Shown piece after piece: positions 43,191-54,803 of a stretch of DNA of 64,000 bases. Positions within the stretch are counted from its first letter, which is position 1; every line of letters begins with the position of its first letter. Both the position numbers and the translations under genes were made by a program. The DNA comes from Myxococcales bacterium (GTDB lineage Bacteria > Myxococcota > Polyangia > Nannocystales > Nannocystaceae). The stretch covers positions 1-64,000 of the forward strand of contig JAEUJW010000066.1 of assembly GCA_016793465.1 (NCBI GenBank). The letters run 5' to 3'. The notes under the pieces are model-generated. The model did no database searches. It saw only the letters and a list, made by a program, of their open reading frames with translations, and was not told the origin of the DNA.

Positions 43191-44399
43191 ATGCGTGGTG
43201 GATTGTGGGTGGGCATTGGGTTGTTGTCGCTGGCGGCTTGCGGCGGCGGGACACCGAACGAGGGGCAGACGGACGGGGCGAGCGAGACCCAGGGTGACAC
43301 CACCCAGAGCTCGCAGGTCACCGTGGACGAGCCGACCGTCGGCACGAACAGCATGTCGCAGGGCGACACGACGAACATCAGCGGGATGAGCGAGTCGCAG
43401 ACCGACACGTCGGCGACGGCGACGGTGACGGCGAGCGAGACGTCCGCGGACACCTCCGCGAGCGAGCCGGAGACGACCAACGAGACGACGCAGACGTCGC
43501 AGACGTCGCAGACGTCGAACGATACCGGCGAGACGGGCGACACCAGCGCGGGCGACACCAGCTCGGGCGGCGACGACAGCACCGGCGGCTCGGGCGAGAG
43601 CACCGAGGGGGTCTCGGCGAGCGAGTCGAGCGACACCAGTACGACCGAGCCGGAGTGCATCCCGACGGAGGAGGTGTGCAACGACCTCGACGACGACTGC
43701 GACAACATCATCGACGACGTCGACGTCGGCATGGACGGCATCTGCGACTGCCTGAGCATCGCCCTGGTCGGCAACGAGGGCGCCAACCCGTCGGCCGAGT
43801 TCCAGGCCTGGCTGGAGGCCCAGGGCACCACGGTCGAGCGCATCAACAGCAACGTCAAGGGCGACCAGAACGTGCCGATCACCAAGGAGGTGCTCGGCGA
43901 GTACGACATCGTGATCGTCGACTACCTGGTGCGCAACTACAGCCCGGAGGAGTCGTCGACCATCCGCACGTGGGTCGAGGCCGGCGGCGGGCTGATGTCG
44001 ATGACGGGGCACACCAACACGCAGCAGCTCACCGACCGCCACAACTCGATCATCGGGGCGTACGGGCTGACCTACAACACCAGCGCGGGGTGGTTCAGCG
44101 GGCCGGTCACGCAGTTCAACCCGCACCCGATCACCGAGGGGCTGACGTCGATCTCGTTCTACGGCGGCCTGTTCATCAACATGATGAACGACGGCGTGGG
44201 CCAAAATCAGGTGATCATGACGCTGCCGCAGGGGCCCGTCGGGGTCGCCCAGGAGCGCGTCGACGGGCGGGTGTTCGTGTTCGGCGACGAGTGGGTCGAG
44301 TTCGACTCCGAGTGGCAGAACATCCCGCAGATCAAGCAGTTCTGGGTGCAGACGCTGGCGTTCCTCGGGCCCCAGAACTCGTGCCTCGTGCCGCAGTGA
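43191..44399 (+). CDS. lipoprotein with MopE-like motif and ThuA/GATase-like domain
   Basis: 402 residues. Signal ends in lipobox LAAC. Residues ~20-155 are a Ser/Thr/Gly/Asp/Glu linker containing a QTSQTSQTS run. A Cys/Asp block follows (EEVCNDLDDDCDNIIDD, then GICDC), matching the MopE-type motif that binds copper or calcium in other bacteria. A C-terminal ~220-residue alpha/beta domain follows (IALVGNEGANPSAEFQAWL, YDIVIVDYLV, WVEAGGGLMSMTGHT), resembling glutamine-amidotransferase/ThuA-like folds without an obvious catalytic Cys. It is probably surface exposed. No enzymatic claim is justified. Confidence 0.75.
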   Translation: MRGGLWVGIGLLSLAACGGGTPNEGQTDGASETQGDTTQSSQVTVDEPTVGTNSMSQGDTTNISGMSESQTDTSATATVTASETSADTSASEPETTNETTQTSQTSQTSNDTGETGDTSAGDTSSGGDDSTGGSGESTEGVSASESSDTSTTEPECIPTEEVCNDLDDDCDNIIDDVDVGMDGICDCLSIALVGNEGANPSAEFQAWLEAQGTTVERINSNVKGDQNVPITKEVLGEYDIVIVDYLVRNYSPEESSTIRTWVEAGGGLMSMTGHTNTQQLTDRHNSIIGAYGLTYNTSAGWFSGPVTQFNPHPITEGLTSISFYGGLFINMMNDGVGQNQVIMTLPQGPVGVAQERVDGRVFVFGDEWVEFDSEWQNIPQIKQFWVQTLAFLGPQNSCLVPQ

Positions 44400-44421
44400 G
44401 CGGCGAGAGCTCGTGAACGCG

Positions 44422-44449
44422 GAGCCCGGCGCCCCCGCGCGCCGGGCTC
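44422..44449 (+). terminator. 11-bp hairpin between the two lipoproteins
   Basis: GAGCCCGGCGC (44422-44432) pairs with GCGCCGGGCTC (44439-44449) across 6 nt. The stem is followed at once by TGTTAGTCT, the -10 of the next gene. A diverged copy of the same arrangement precedes the 43191 gene. Confidence 0.6.
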
Positions 44450-44452
44450 TGT

Positions 44453-44458
44453 TAGTCT
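44453..44458 (+). promoter_or_regulatory. -10 hexamer of 44471 lipoprotein promoter
   Basis: TGT-TAGTCT (extended -10) ends 12 nt before ATG 44471, giving a 5' leader of only about 5 nt. Confidence 0.45.
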
Positions 44459-44470
44459 GCGGCCGCCGCC

Positions 44471-44968
44471 ATGACCCTCAAGAACTTCGTCTTCAGCCTG
44501 TCTCTCGCGCTCGCCTGCGGGCCGGGCACCAACTCCAGCGAGACCTCGGACGCGAGCTCGACCACGGTCGAGGCGAGCGGCACGGGCAGCGACACCGGCG
44601 TCACGCCGACGAGCGGGGCGCCGACGTCGACCGGCGGGACGACGGGCGGTGAGACGACGATCGCGTCGACCTCGAGCGACGCGACGACCGAGACGGGCGG
44701 CTCGAGCGAGTCGGGCGGGTCGTCGTCGACGGGCGAGCCGGCCAACCCGTGCGAGGCGTGCGCGCCGAACGAGGTGTGCAAGCAGTTCTTCGACGGCTTC
44801 TGCGGCTACTTCGGCGACGCGCAGTGCGTGGCCAACCCCGACGGCTGCGTGCCGCCGGGGCCGGATGAGCCGTGTTCGCCGGCTTGCGAGGAGATCTGCG
44901 GGGTCTTCTGCGGCGGGGAGTCGTGCGGCGAGGAGATCCCCGGGGCGCTGCACTGCTACGGGCTGTGA
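44471..44968 (+). CDS. Cys-rich lipoprotein with Ser/Thr/Gly linker
   Basis: 165 residues. Signal FVFSLSLALAC, then ~75 residues of Ser/Thr/Gly/Glu-rich linker. A compact C-terminal domain with about 13 Cys in 70 residues follows (NPCEACAPNEVCKQFFDGFCGYFG, SPACEEICGVFCGGESCG), likely fully disulfide-bonded. The pattern resembles eukaryote-like small disulfide modules found in myxobacterial surface proteins. Converges on the FG-GAP gene with no gap. Confidence 0.65.
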   Translation: MTLKNFVFSLSLALACGPGTNSSETSDASSTTVEASGTGSDTGVTPTSGAPTSTGGTTGGETTIASTSSDATTETGGSSESGGSSSTGEPANPCEACAPNEVCKQFFDGFCGYFGDAQCVANPDGCVPPGPDEPCSPACEEICGVFCGGESCGEEIPGALHCYGL

Positions 44969-46762
44969 TCAGCGCCGGCGCCGACGCAGCGTGAGCAGGG
45001 CGCCGAGCAGCAGGAGGCCGCTCACGGGCGCGGGGCGCGGGGCGTCGCAGCCGCAGCCCGAGTCGTCGTCGATCGGCGTGGTGCTCGCGCCGTCGTCGGT
45101 CTCGCCGTCGTCGGTCTCGCCGTCGCCGCCGGTCGGCGTGACACCGCTGTCGGTCGGCGCGGCTCCGCCGCTGCTGTCGTCGGCGGTGGTCGCGTCGCTG
45201 GTGGTCGCGGGCGCGCCGGTCGTGTCGTCGGGGCCGCCGGAGGTGTCGGGCGCGCCGGTCGTGCCGGGCTCGTCGTCCAGCGCGACGGGCTCGCTGCAGG
45301 CCTCGTTGCCGGCGGCGTCGGTGGCGCAGACCACCACGCTGGTCGCGTCCGCGGGCGGCTCGCCGAGCACGCGCCACAGGGCCTCGCCGTACCAGCCCAT
45401 CTCGTGCACCTCCTCGCCGCCGGGGGTGGTGTAGCGGGCGAGCGGCGGGGCCATGAAGTCGTGCGGCATGACCGGGGTCTTGTTGTCGTGGATGCGCGCG
45501 CGCACGCGCACGCCGTCGGCGGTGACCAGGGAGATCTTCGGGGCGGCGGTGTCGGCGGCGACGTCGACGCCGAGGAACACGCGGTCGGCGTCCTGCGGGG
45601 ACTCGCCCTCGGAGAGCACGACGTCGAGCTTCCTGTCGCCGTCGAGGTCGGCCACCGCGACGCCGAGGCTGCCGCTCGAGTTGGCGGGGTCGAAGGCGTC
45701 GGCGACGAGCGTGAGGTGGCCGGCGCCGTCGTTGAGCAGCAGGCGGTCGTCGTTGCCGAACAGGCCGGCGATCACGAAGTCGGCGTCGCCGTCGGAGTCG
45801 TAGTCGAGGAAGGCGACCATGTTGTCGTCGCCGGGCGCGTTGGCCTCGTTCGGCCACAGCTCGGCGGTCGCGTCGGTGAAGCCGCCGGCGCCGTCGCCGA
45901 CGAGGATGTGCTCGCGCGCCATCGGGCCGTCGTTGATGGTGATGAGGTCGAGGAAGCCGTCGCCGGTGAGGTCGATGGCCTCGAACTCGTAGTTGTTGCC
46001 GAACTGCGGCAGCTGGTCGGTGGCGTCGGTGAACACGCCGGCGCCGTCGTTGTGGAACAGGAACGAGCCCGAGCAGGTCTTGCAGGAGATCAGGGCGTCG
46101 AGGTCGAGGTCGTTGTCGACGTCGGCCAGCTCGAGCTCCCACGACCACGACACGGGGATCTGCGGCATGTTGGCGGTGGTGGCGTCGGTGAAGGTGCCGG
46201 CGCCGTCATTGAGCCACAGCTGGGTGACGCCCCCTGCCCCGCCCGCGTTCGCGCCCCAGTCGGCGAGCAGCACGTCGAGGTCGCCGTCGCCGTCGACGTC
46301 GCCGAGCTCGAGGTCGCCGACGCTGGGGAAGGCCTCGGGCAGCTGGCCCGAGGCGTCCATGTAGCCGCCCTGGCCGTCGCCGAGGTAGAGGCGGCAGGCG
46401 TCGCCGAAGCTGTTGCCCATGAAGATGTCGGGGTTGCCGTCGCCGTCGACGTCGCGGACCTTCAGCACGCGGGTCTGGGCCGGGCTGCCGAACACGTCCA
46501 TGCTCACCTCCTCGAACGGCACGCCGGCGCCCTTGTTGAGGAAGGCGCGGCTCGGCTCGGGGCCCTCGGGGTCGGAGTAGCCGGCGCCGTTGGCGAACAG
46601 GATGTCGACGAGACCGTCGCCGTCGATGTCGGCGAGCTCGACCTTGTTCGACCACTCGGAGGTCTTGCCGATGGTCGCGTCGGTCGCGTCCTCCCACGGA
46701 GCGGCGTGCGCGACCGGGGCGGCGAGGAAGCAGAGCGAGGTCAAGAAGAAGCGAGGCTGCAT
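44969..46762 (-). CDS. secreted FG-GAP/VCBS repeat protein with MYXO-CTERM-like tail
   Basis: 597 residues. Signal peptide (FFLTSLCFLAAPVAHA), then about seven FG-GAP/VCBS units with Asp-rich calcium-binding loops (ELADIDGDGLVDILFAN, DVDGDGNPDIFMG, DVDGDGDLDVLLAD, DYDSDGDADFVI). After an Ig-like stretch comes a Thr/Gly/Asp-rich linker (~490-560), then GCGCDAPRPAPVSG, a hydrophobic helix and RRRRR. This end matches the Cys-TM-Arg plan of the MYXO-CTERM sorting signal, through which proteins are processed and anchored to the cell surface in myxobacteria. A beta-propeller adhesion role is likely. Confidence 0.9.
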   Translation of the reverse strand: MQPRFFLTSLCFLAAPVAHAAPWEDATDATIGKTSEWSNKVELADIDGDGLVDILFANGAGYSDPEGPEPSRAFLNKGAGVPFEEVSMDVFGSPAQTRVLKVRDVDGDGNPDIFMGNSFGDACRLYLGDGQGGYMDASGQLPEAFPSVGDLELGDVDGDGDLDVLLADWGANAGGAGGVTQLWLNDGAGTFTDATTANMPQIPVSWSWELELADVDNDLDLDALISCKTCSGSFLFHNDGAGVFTDATDQLPQFGNNYEFEAIDLTGDGFLDLITINDGPMAREHILVGDGAGGFTDATAELWPNEANAPGDDNMVAFLDYDSDGDADFVIAGLFGNDDRLLLNDGAGHLTLVADAFDPANSSGSLGVAVADLDGDRKLDVVLSEGESPQDADRVFLGVDVAADTAAPKISLVTADGVRVRARIHDNKTPVMPHDFMAPPLARYTTPGGEEVHEMGWYGEALWRVLGEPPADATSVVVCATDAAGNEACSEPVALDDEPGTTGAPDTSGGPDDTTGAPATTSDATTADDSSGGAAPTDSGVTPTGGDGETDDGETDDGASTTPIDDDSGCGCDAPRPAPVSGLLLLGALLTLRRRRR

Positions 46763-46823
46763 GCCCGCAGGAGTAACACGGGGCGCATGCGGCCGGCAGG
46801 GCGGCGAGGCCGACCGGCGCCGC

Positions 46824-47945
46824 CTACTCGAGGGTGATGCCGCGGTCGCTGCAGACCGACTGCAGCTGCTTCTGACGCGCCGGCTCGAGCTTCTTGTAGG
46901 CGGCCTTGGCCTTGTTGACGTCGCCCATCTTGCAGGCGGACACGCCCATGAGCACGAGGGCCTGGATGTTCTTGTCGATGTCGTAGCTCTTCTTGGCGAG
47001 CTCGTAGGCCTGGGTCGCGTTGTTGGCGAGGCTGGCCTTGCGGGCGTCCTCGAGCAGCGCCTTGGGGTCGCCCTTGGGTTCGTCGACCTTGGGCTCCTTC
47101 GGCGTCTTCGGCGTGGTGACCTTCGGCGTGGTGGGCTTCGGGGTCTTCGGGGTCTTCGGCGTGGTGTCGGGCGGGGTGTCGACGGCGCCGCCGGACGGGT
47201 CGGGCGGGACGTCGCCGGCGGTCGCGTCTGGCGGCGGGGTCTCGCCGGCGGACGGGTCGGGCGGCGGAGGATCGGTGGTCGCCGGCGGCGGCGTGACGAC
47301 GGCCTTGCTCGGCTCCTTGGTCGTCTTGGCCAGCGGCTCGGTCTTCGGCTCGCCGGCGGTCGTCTTGGCCCCGCCGTCGTCGCCGCCCGGCATGAACTTG
47401 TAGCCGAGGAAGCCGACGCCGAGCAGCAGCACGACCGAGAGGAGGATCAGCAGGCCCTTGCTGCCGCCCTCTTTCTCGTCGCGGTCGTGGCGCTCGTCGT
47501 GCGTGGGGCTCGTCGACGAGAAGGCCGGCGCCTGACCCGAGTCGAGCACGCCGGCCGAGGCCATGCGCGGCAGGTCGACCGCGGGCAGCACCCGCGCCGC
47601 GGCGTCGTTGGCGGCCGGGCCCGGGCGTTCGATGTTGAGGGTGGTCTGCTCGACGTTGTTGCTGAGCGCGAGGTGGTAGTCGCCGATCTGGACGACATCA
47701 CCTTCGTTGAGGGTGACCGAGCCCTCGACCAGCACACCGTTGACCTTGATCCCGTTGTACGAGTCGAGGTCCTCGATGACCCAGCCGTCCGACCCCTGCG
47801 TCAACTTGGCATGCTGCCGCGAGACGTTTTGCTCGGTGAGCTGGATGGTGTTGCCGGGCTCCCGGCCGATCGTGACCTCTTCTTCACCGAGAGGGACGAT
47901 GGTCGTTGCTCCCTCCTCGTCCTCGATGATCAGTCGGAGGCCCAT
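46824..47945 (-). CDS. FHA-domain membrane protein
   Basis: 373 residues. N-terminal FHA domain (~20-95): VTIGREPGNTIQL, VSRQHAKL and LDSYNGIKVNGV contain the phosphothreonine-binding Arg, Ser and Asn. A Pro/Ala linker follows, then one transmembrane helix at ~163-183 (GLLILLSVVLLLGVGFLGY), a long Pro/Thr/Lys-rich spacer with TPKTPK repeats, and a C-terminal helical segment of TPR-like character. The FHA domain in the cytoplasm would dock on kinase-phosphorylated partners; the window encodes one such kinase at 33.8 kb. It has the best sigma70-type promoter outside the rRNA region. Confidence 0.9.
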   Translation of the reverse strand: MGLRLIIEDEEGATTIVPLGEEEVTIGREPGNTIQLTEQNVSRQHAKLTQGSDGWVIEDLDSYNGIKVNGVLVEGSVTLNEGDVVQIGDYHLALSNNVEQTTLNIERPGPAANDAAARVLPAVDLPRMASAGVLDSGQAPAFSSTSPTHDERHDRDEKEGGSKGLLILLSVVLLLGVGFLGYKFMPGGDDGGAKTTAGEPKTEPLAKTTKEPSKAVVTPPPATTDPPPPDPSAGETPPPDATAGDVPPDPSGGAVDTPPDTTPKTPKTPKPTTPKVTTPKTPKEPKVDEPKGDPKALLEDARKASLANNATQAYELAKKSYDIDKNIQALVLMGVSACKMGDVNKAKAAYKKLEPARQKQLQSVCSDRGITLE

Positions 47946-47957
47946 TGCGTAAGGTCC

Positions 47958-47987
47958 AGGTTAGGAAGCGGATCGAAATGCTGTCAA
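47958..47987 (-). promoter_or_regulatory. consensus sigma70 promoter of the FHA gene
   Basis: TTGACA (47987-47982), 18-nt spacer, TAACCT (47963-47958) on the minus strand. The expected start is about 5 nt before ATG 47945, so the leader is nearly absent and no ribosome site fits. Confidence 0.65.
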
Positions 47988-48087
47988 GCGAGGACGAAGG
48001 TCGGACGCACCGGATCTCGCGAGCGCGAGGCCGGTGGGGGTCCGATCCGGCTCGACGGATCCCCGCGGCAGCCCGGGGTTTCGGGTG

Positions 48088-49005
48088 TTATTGCGCACGT
48101 GAGTCCGTTTTGTGGGGCGCTCGCGCGAGGACCTCACGAAGCGGATAAATGCCGATCCCCTCGTCGTGGAGCCGCGGCAGCCCCTCCTTCAAGATGTCGA
48201 CCACGGCCTGGGAGGGGTGCGCGATGACCACGACCGGCCGGTCGCGAGCGCGCCGCGCCGCCTCCGCCAACTGAGCCAAAATGGCCCCGGGCGCCGGGTC
48301 GTGGTCGAGGAAGACGTCCCGCCCCAGCGCCGGCACCCCCGCGGCCTCGGCCGCCGCCCGCCCCTGGCTGGCCGGCGTGGTCCACGAGTCGAGGAAAAAC
48401 AGCCCCCGCTCCCGCAGCACCGGCATCAGCGCGTCCATCGCGGCGCGGTCGGCCGTCAGCCGCGAACCCATGTGGTTGTTGATGCCGACCGCGGCCGGTA
48501 CCCGCTCCAGCGCCGCCGAGAGCGCCTCCCGCAGCCGCTCCGGCGGGTCGCCGAGGCGCAGGAAGGTCTCGTCCGCGTCGGGCCCGGCCAGCATCTTGGC
48601 GGCGTCCTCGGGCTCGCACGGGAGATGGAGCAGGACGTCGCGGTGGCGCCGACGGTCGCTGCGCAGGCGCAGCTGGGCCCCGGCGGCGTAGACCGAGCCC
48701 GGCAGCACGCTGAAGCTGAGCGGATAACGCAGGGCCTGGAGCTGCCCGAGCAGGTGGAGCTCACGCCCGACGTCGTCGATGAGGATGGCCATGTGACCCT
48801 CCGCCTCGTCCCAGGGGAGGGTCCGGTCGCCGCGCTCGGCCTGCCAGCGCTCGGTCTTCTCGACGGTCTGGTCGACGGTCCGCTGGAAGATCGCCTCGTC
48901 CTCGGCGGTGCTGCCCGGCGGCGCGGGCGGGGCCGGAGCGGCGAGGAACAGCGCGCCCGCGACGGCGCACCAGACCACGAGGCCGACGTCCGCCGCGCGG
49001 CCCAC
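48088..49005 (-). CDS. divergent polysaccharide deacetylase (YibQ-like)
   Basis: About 305 residues. An N-terminal hydrophobic helix (VGLVVWCAVAGALFLAA) anchors or exports a NodB-like domain of the divergent polysaccharide deacetylase family: MAILIDDVGRELHLLGQL at the start, FSVLPGS, LLHLPCEP, VGINNHMGSRLT and LFFLDSWTTP, then VVVIAHPSQ. It probably acts on an envelope polysaccharide; activity is unproven in this family. GTG 49005 begins 2 nt after the protease stop. The protease-deacetylase order recurs in many proteobacteria, where these genes associate with cell-division and peptidoglycan functions. Confidence 0.85.
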   Translation of the reverse strand: MGRAADVGLVVWCAVAGALFLAAPAPPAPPGSTAEDEAIFQRTVDQTVEKTERWQAERGDRTLPWDEAEGHMAILIDDVGRELHLLGQLQALRYPLSFSVLPGSVYAAGAQLRLRSDRRRHRDVLLHLPCEPEDAAKMLAGPDADETFLRLGDPPERLREALSAALERVPAAVGINNHMGSRLTADRAAMDALMPVLRERGLFFLDSWTTPASQGRAAAEAAGVPALGRDVFLDHDPAPGAILAQLAEAARRARDRPVVVIAHPSQAVVDILKEGLPRLHDEGIGIYPLREVLARAPHKTDSRAQ

Positions 49006-49007
49006 CG

Positions 49008-50387
49008 TCAGCCCCGCCGTCCGCCGCGCGTCTGCAGATAGATGTACGAGCGCAGGTGCTGGACCGCGACGCGCAGCTGGGCGTCCTCGCCGGCGGCCTT
49101 GACGGCCTCGCCCTCGTCGCCGGCCGGACCCGGCGGGTAGCCGAAGTTCTCCGGCTTCAGGTGGCGCGGGTGGGCCCGCTCGGGCTCGAGCTCGGGCAGG
49201 CTGTCGCGGTACACTGGCAAGCTGGTGCCGACGACCACGTCCGGCTGGATCCCGCTGGCCTGGATCAGGCGGTCGTTGGGGGTGTAGTAGAGGGAGATCG
49301 TCAACTTCAGCACGGAGCCGTCGCCGAGCTCGAAGGGGGCCTGGACCGAGCCCTTCCCGTAGGTCCGCTCGCCGATGATGAGCGCCCGCCGGTGGTCCTG
49401 CAGCGCGCCCGCGACGACCTCCGAGGCCGAGGCCGAGGCCTTGTTGACCAGCACGACCAGCGGAACTTTGGTCCACGCGCCTCCGGGCATGGCCCGCGAC
49501 TCGTCGAGCAGGTCGCCCTGACGCCCGCGCGTGCGGACGATCGCGCCGTCCTCGACGAACATGTCGGCGACCGCGACCGCCTGGTCGAGCAGGCCGCCGC
49601 CGTTGTCGCGCAGGTCGAGCACGACGCCCTGCAGGCCGGTCTTGCCGGCGGCGGATTTAATCTGGGCGATCGCCTCCGACAGCTCGCGCGCCGACGTCTC
49701 CGAGAAGTCGCGCAGGCGGACGTGCCCGATGCCCTCGGCGAGGTACTTGGTGGTGACCGCGGGGCTGTCGATGAACTCGCGGGCGACGGTGACGTTGCGC
49801 GGCGCGGCCTTCGAACCCGGGGTCTCGAGGGTGAAGCTCACGTAGGTGCCGGGGGCCCCGCGCATGGTGGAGATCGCCCGGCGCAGGTCGAAGAAGTGCC
49901 CGACCGGCTTGCCCTCGATGGCGGAGATCACGTCGCCGACCTTGACGCCCGCCTTGGCCGCCGGACCGCCGGCGATCACCTCGCGCACGTCGAGCACGAC
50001 CCGCGCCTGCGGCTGGGTCTCCTGTTTTAAAACGACGACCATGCCGACGCCGCCGAAGCTGCCCTCGATGTCCTCGCGCAGCAGCTTGGCCTCGCGCGGC
50101 GGCAAGAACTCGCTGTGCGGGTCGAGCTCGGCGACCAGGCCGCCGATCGCGGCATACAGCAGGCGCTCGCTGTCGACGGGGCGCACGTAGAACTGCTCGA
50201 CGATCGCCAGAGCCCGGGCGAACAGGTCGAGCTTGCGGTAGCGCGAGTAGTCGATCGGCGCCGCGACGGGTTTGATCTTCGGGGCCCCGGCGACGACGTC
50301 GTCGATGCGCGTCAGGCCCCACCCGAGCGCGACGCCGCAGAGGAGCAGGGCCACACCGCGGAGCCGTGGGGATTCGAAGCGCGCCAC
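49008..50387 (-). CDS. ctpA: C-terminal processing peptidase, S41 family
   Basis: 459 residues. Signal anchor (VALLLCGVALGWGLT), then a helical region with IVEQFYVRPVDSERLLYAAIGGLV and LDPHSEFL. A PDZ domain follows (GGVGMVVVL ... VIAGGPAAKAGVKVGDVISAIEG). The tail-specific protease core has VVLDLRDNGGGLLDQAV, the Ser-rich nucleophile segment NKASASASEVV and Lys in ERTYGKGSVQ. It degrades or trims periplasmic proteins with suitable C-termini, often peptidoglycan hydrolases. GTG 50387 has TATCCT ending 7 nt upstream; the open frame continues further but without coding character. Confidence 0.93.
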   Translation of the reverse strand: MARFESPRLRGVALLLCGVALGWGLTRIDDVVAGAPKIKPVAAPIDYSRYRKLDLFARALAIVEQFYVRPVDSERLLYAAIGGLVAELDPHSEFLPPREAKLLREDIEGSFGGVGMVVVLKQETQPQARVVLDVREVIAGGPAAKAGVKVGDVISAIEGKPVGHFFDLRRAISTMRGAPGTYVSFTLETPGSKAAPRNVTVAREFIDSPAVTTKYLAEGIGHVRLRDFSETSARELSEAIAQIKSAAGKTGLQGVVLDLRDNGGGLLDQAVAVADMFVEDGAIVRTRGRQGDLLDESRAMPGGAWTKVPLVVLVNKASASASEVVAGALQDHRRALIIGERTYGKGSVQAPFELGDGSVLKLTISLYYTPNDRLIQASGIQPDVVVGTSLPVYRDSLPELEPERAHPRHLKPENFGYPPGPAGDEGEAVKAAGEDAQLRVAVQHLRSYIYLQTRGGRRG

Positions 50388-50394
50388 GCGGCCC

Positions 50395-50423
50395 AGGATA
50401 TCCGAGCCGCGTGGGGTCGTGAA
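50395..50423 (-). promoter_or_regulatory. promoter of ctpA with -35 and -10
   Basis: TTCACG (50423-50418), 17-nt spacer, TATCCT (50400-50395), then 7 nt to GTG 50387. This is the leaderless-type case with the most recognisable -35. Confidence 0.55.
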
Positions 50424-50440
50424 GCCGGGTCGTCCCGGCG

Positions 50441-54109
<3,669 letters not shown>

Positions 54110-54350
54110 GGTGCGGGGCTCCGAGGATGTGCGAAGTCGAGCGCGTGGTCACGACACCCCGACCGGGGGCTCCGAACCCAATGGGGTGGGAGCCGGGTGT
54201 GCCCTGCGCGGAAAAGGAGGGATCCGCAGATGGGGCCAGCCGGGGGGCGTGGGGATTGCTGGGGGGTGAATTAAGCGATCGCGGGACGTCGTCGTGCACG
54301 TACCCGCGATGAAGGCCTCCGGGCCCGCTTGTGGTCTCCGGAGGTGACCG

Positions 54351-54398
54351 ACACCACATCTTGGCGTCGGGCACCCCTTGTCCCACAAGATGTTGTGG
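54351..54398. promoter_or_regulatory. putative NrdR box pair
   Basis: Two 16-bp sites, CCACAAGATGTTGTGG (54383-54398, near-perfect palindrome) and ACACCACATCTTGGCG (54351-54366, weaker), share the NrdR core C-x-A-x-A-T-x-T-x-G. They are separated by exactly 16 bp, the 32-bp offset (three helical turns) typical of NrdR box pairs. They lie 242-289 bp upstream of the nrdJ ATG. NrdR represses ribonucleotide reductase genes when ATP/dATP-loaded. Confidence 0.55.
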
Positions 54399-54477
54399 GT
54401 CGCAAGATTGCGAACCGCGCAGTTTCGAGTGGGGTTTCTGAGCGGATAATGGGCAATCTCGCGCATGAATCCCCAGG

Positions 54478-54486
54478 TTATCCACA
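54478..54486 (+). promoter_or_regulatory. perfect DnaA box
   Basis: TTATCCACA matches the consensus R1-type DnaA box at every position. It is a single box in an nrd control region, as in E. coli nrdAB, where DnaA links dNTP supply to replication. It is 80 bp beyond the NrdR-like pair. Confidence 0.55.
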
Positions 54487-54715
54487 CCCGGATATAGTGC
54501 GGTGATGCACCGGGAATGGCGTTTTCCTGCGGCTCGGAGATCGCCAGGAGCGGTGCGCGAACTTCACATGTCCGACCGGCCAGATGCGCCTGGATTGCGT
54601 CTGTGTAGCGCGCGGAGCGCATTTGGGCGCAGCATGCTGGAGACATCGGGCGATGCTGAGCGCGGCGCGAACCGCGGTGCGCGGGCGTGGGGAGATCTCT
54701 CCGCGCCGCGCGATT

Positions 54716-54721
54716 TATACT
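54716..54721 (+). promoter_or_regulatory. -10 hexamer for the winged-helix gene
   Basis: TATACT in an AT-rich patch. The transcript would start near 54728, giving a ~76-nt leader that ends in a strong ribosome site (GGGAGGGG). No clear -35. Confidence 0.4.
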
Positions 54722-54803
54722 GCGTCAAACCGAGCAATCCGGCCGCCGCGGCCCCGGTGGCTTGCGCGGATTGCGGCGATCCGCCATACGGGAGGGGCGT
54801 ACG

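Larger units (their letters stand above)
54110..54803. other. control region between nrdJ and the winged-helix gene
   Basis: 694 bp, the largest gene-free gap besides the left edge. Frames in it lack start context and codon bias. It holds an outer/inner hairpin GGCTCC ... GGAGCC at 54168-54194 (within the nrdJ leader), a pair of NrdR-box-like sites at 54351-54398, a perfect DnaA box at 54478-54486, a partial third NrdR-like match at 54485-54500, and a -10 for the rightward gene. No cobalamin-riboswitch core was found. Confidence 0.6.

Noticed and set aside
54110..54350. Cobalamin riboswitch in front of nrdJ
   Set aside because: I looked for the B12 box and the conserved core and found neither; only unrelated GC-rich stems.
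54478..54486. Replication origin
   Set aside because: Only one perfect DnaA box, no cluster or AT-rich unwinding region, and no dnaA/dnaN/parA neighbours.
54149..54646. 165-residue minus-strand frame in the nrdJ control region
   Set aside because: Codon usage lacks the strong GC third-position bias of real genes here, and it covers the regulatory sites.
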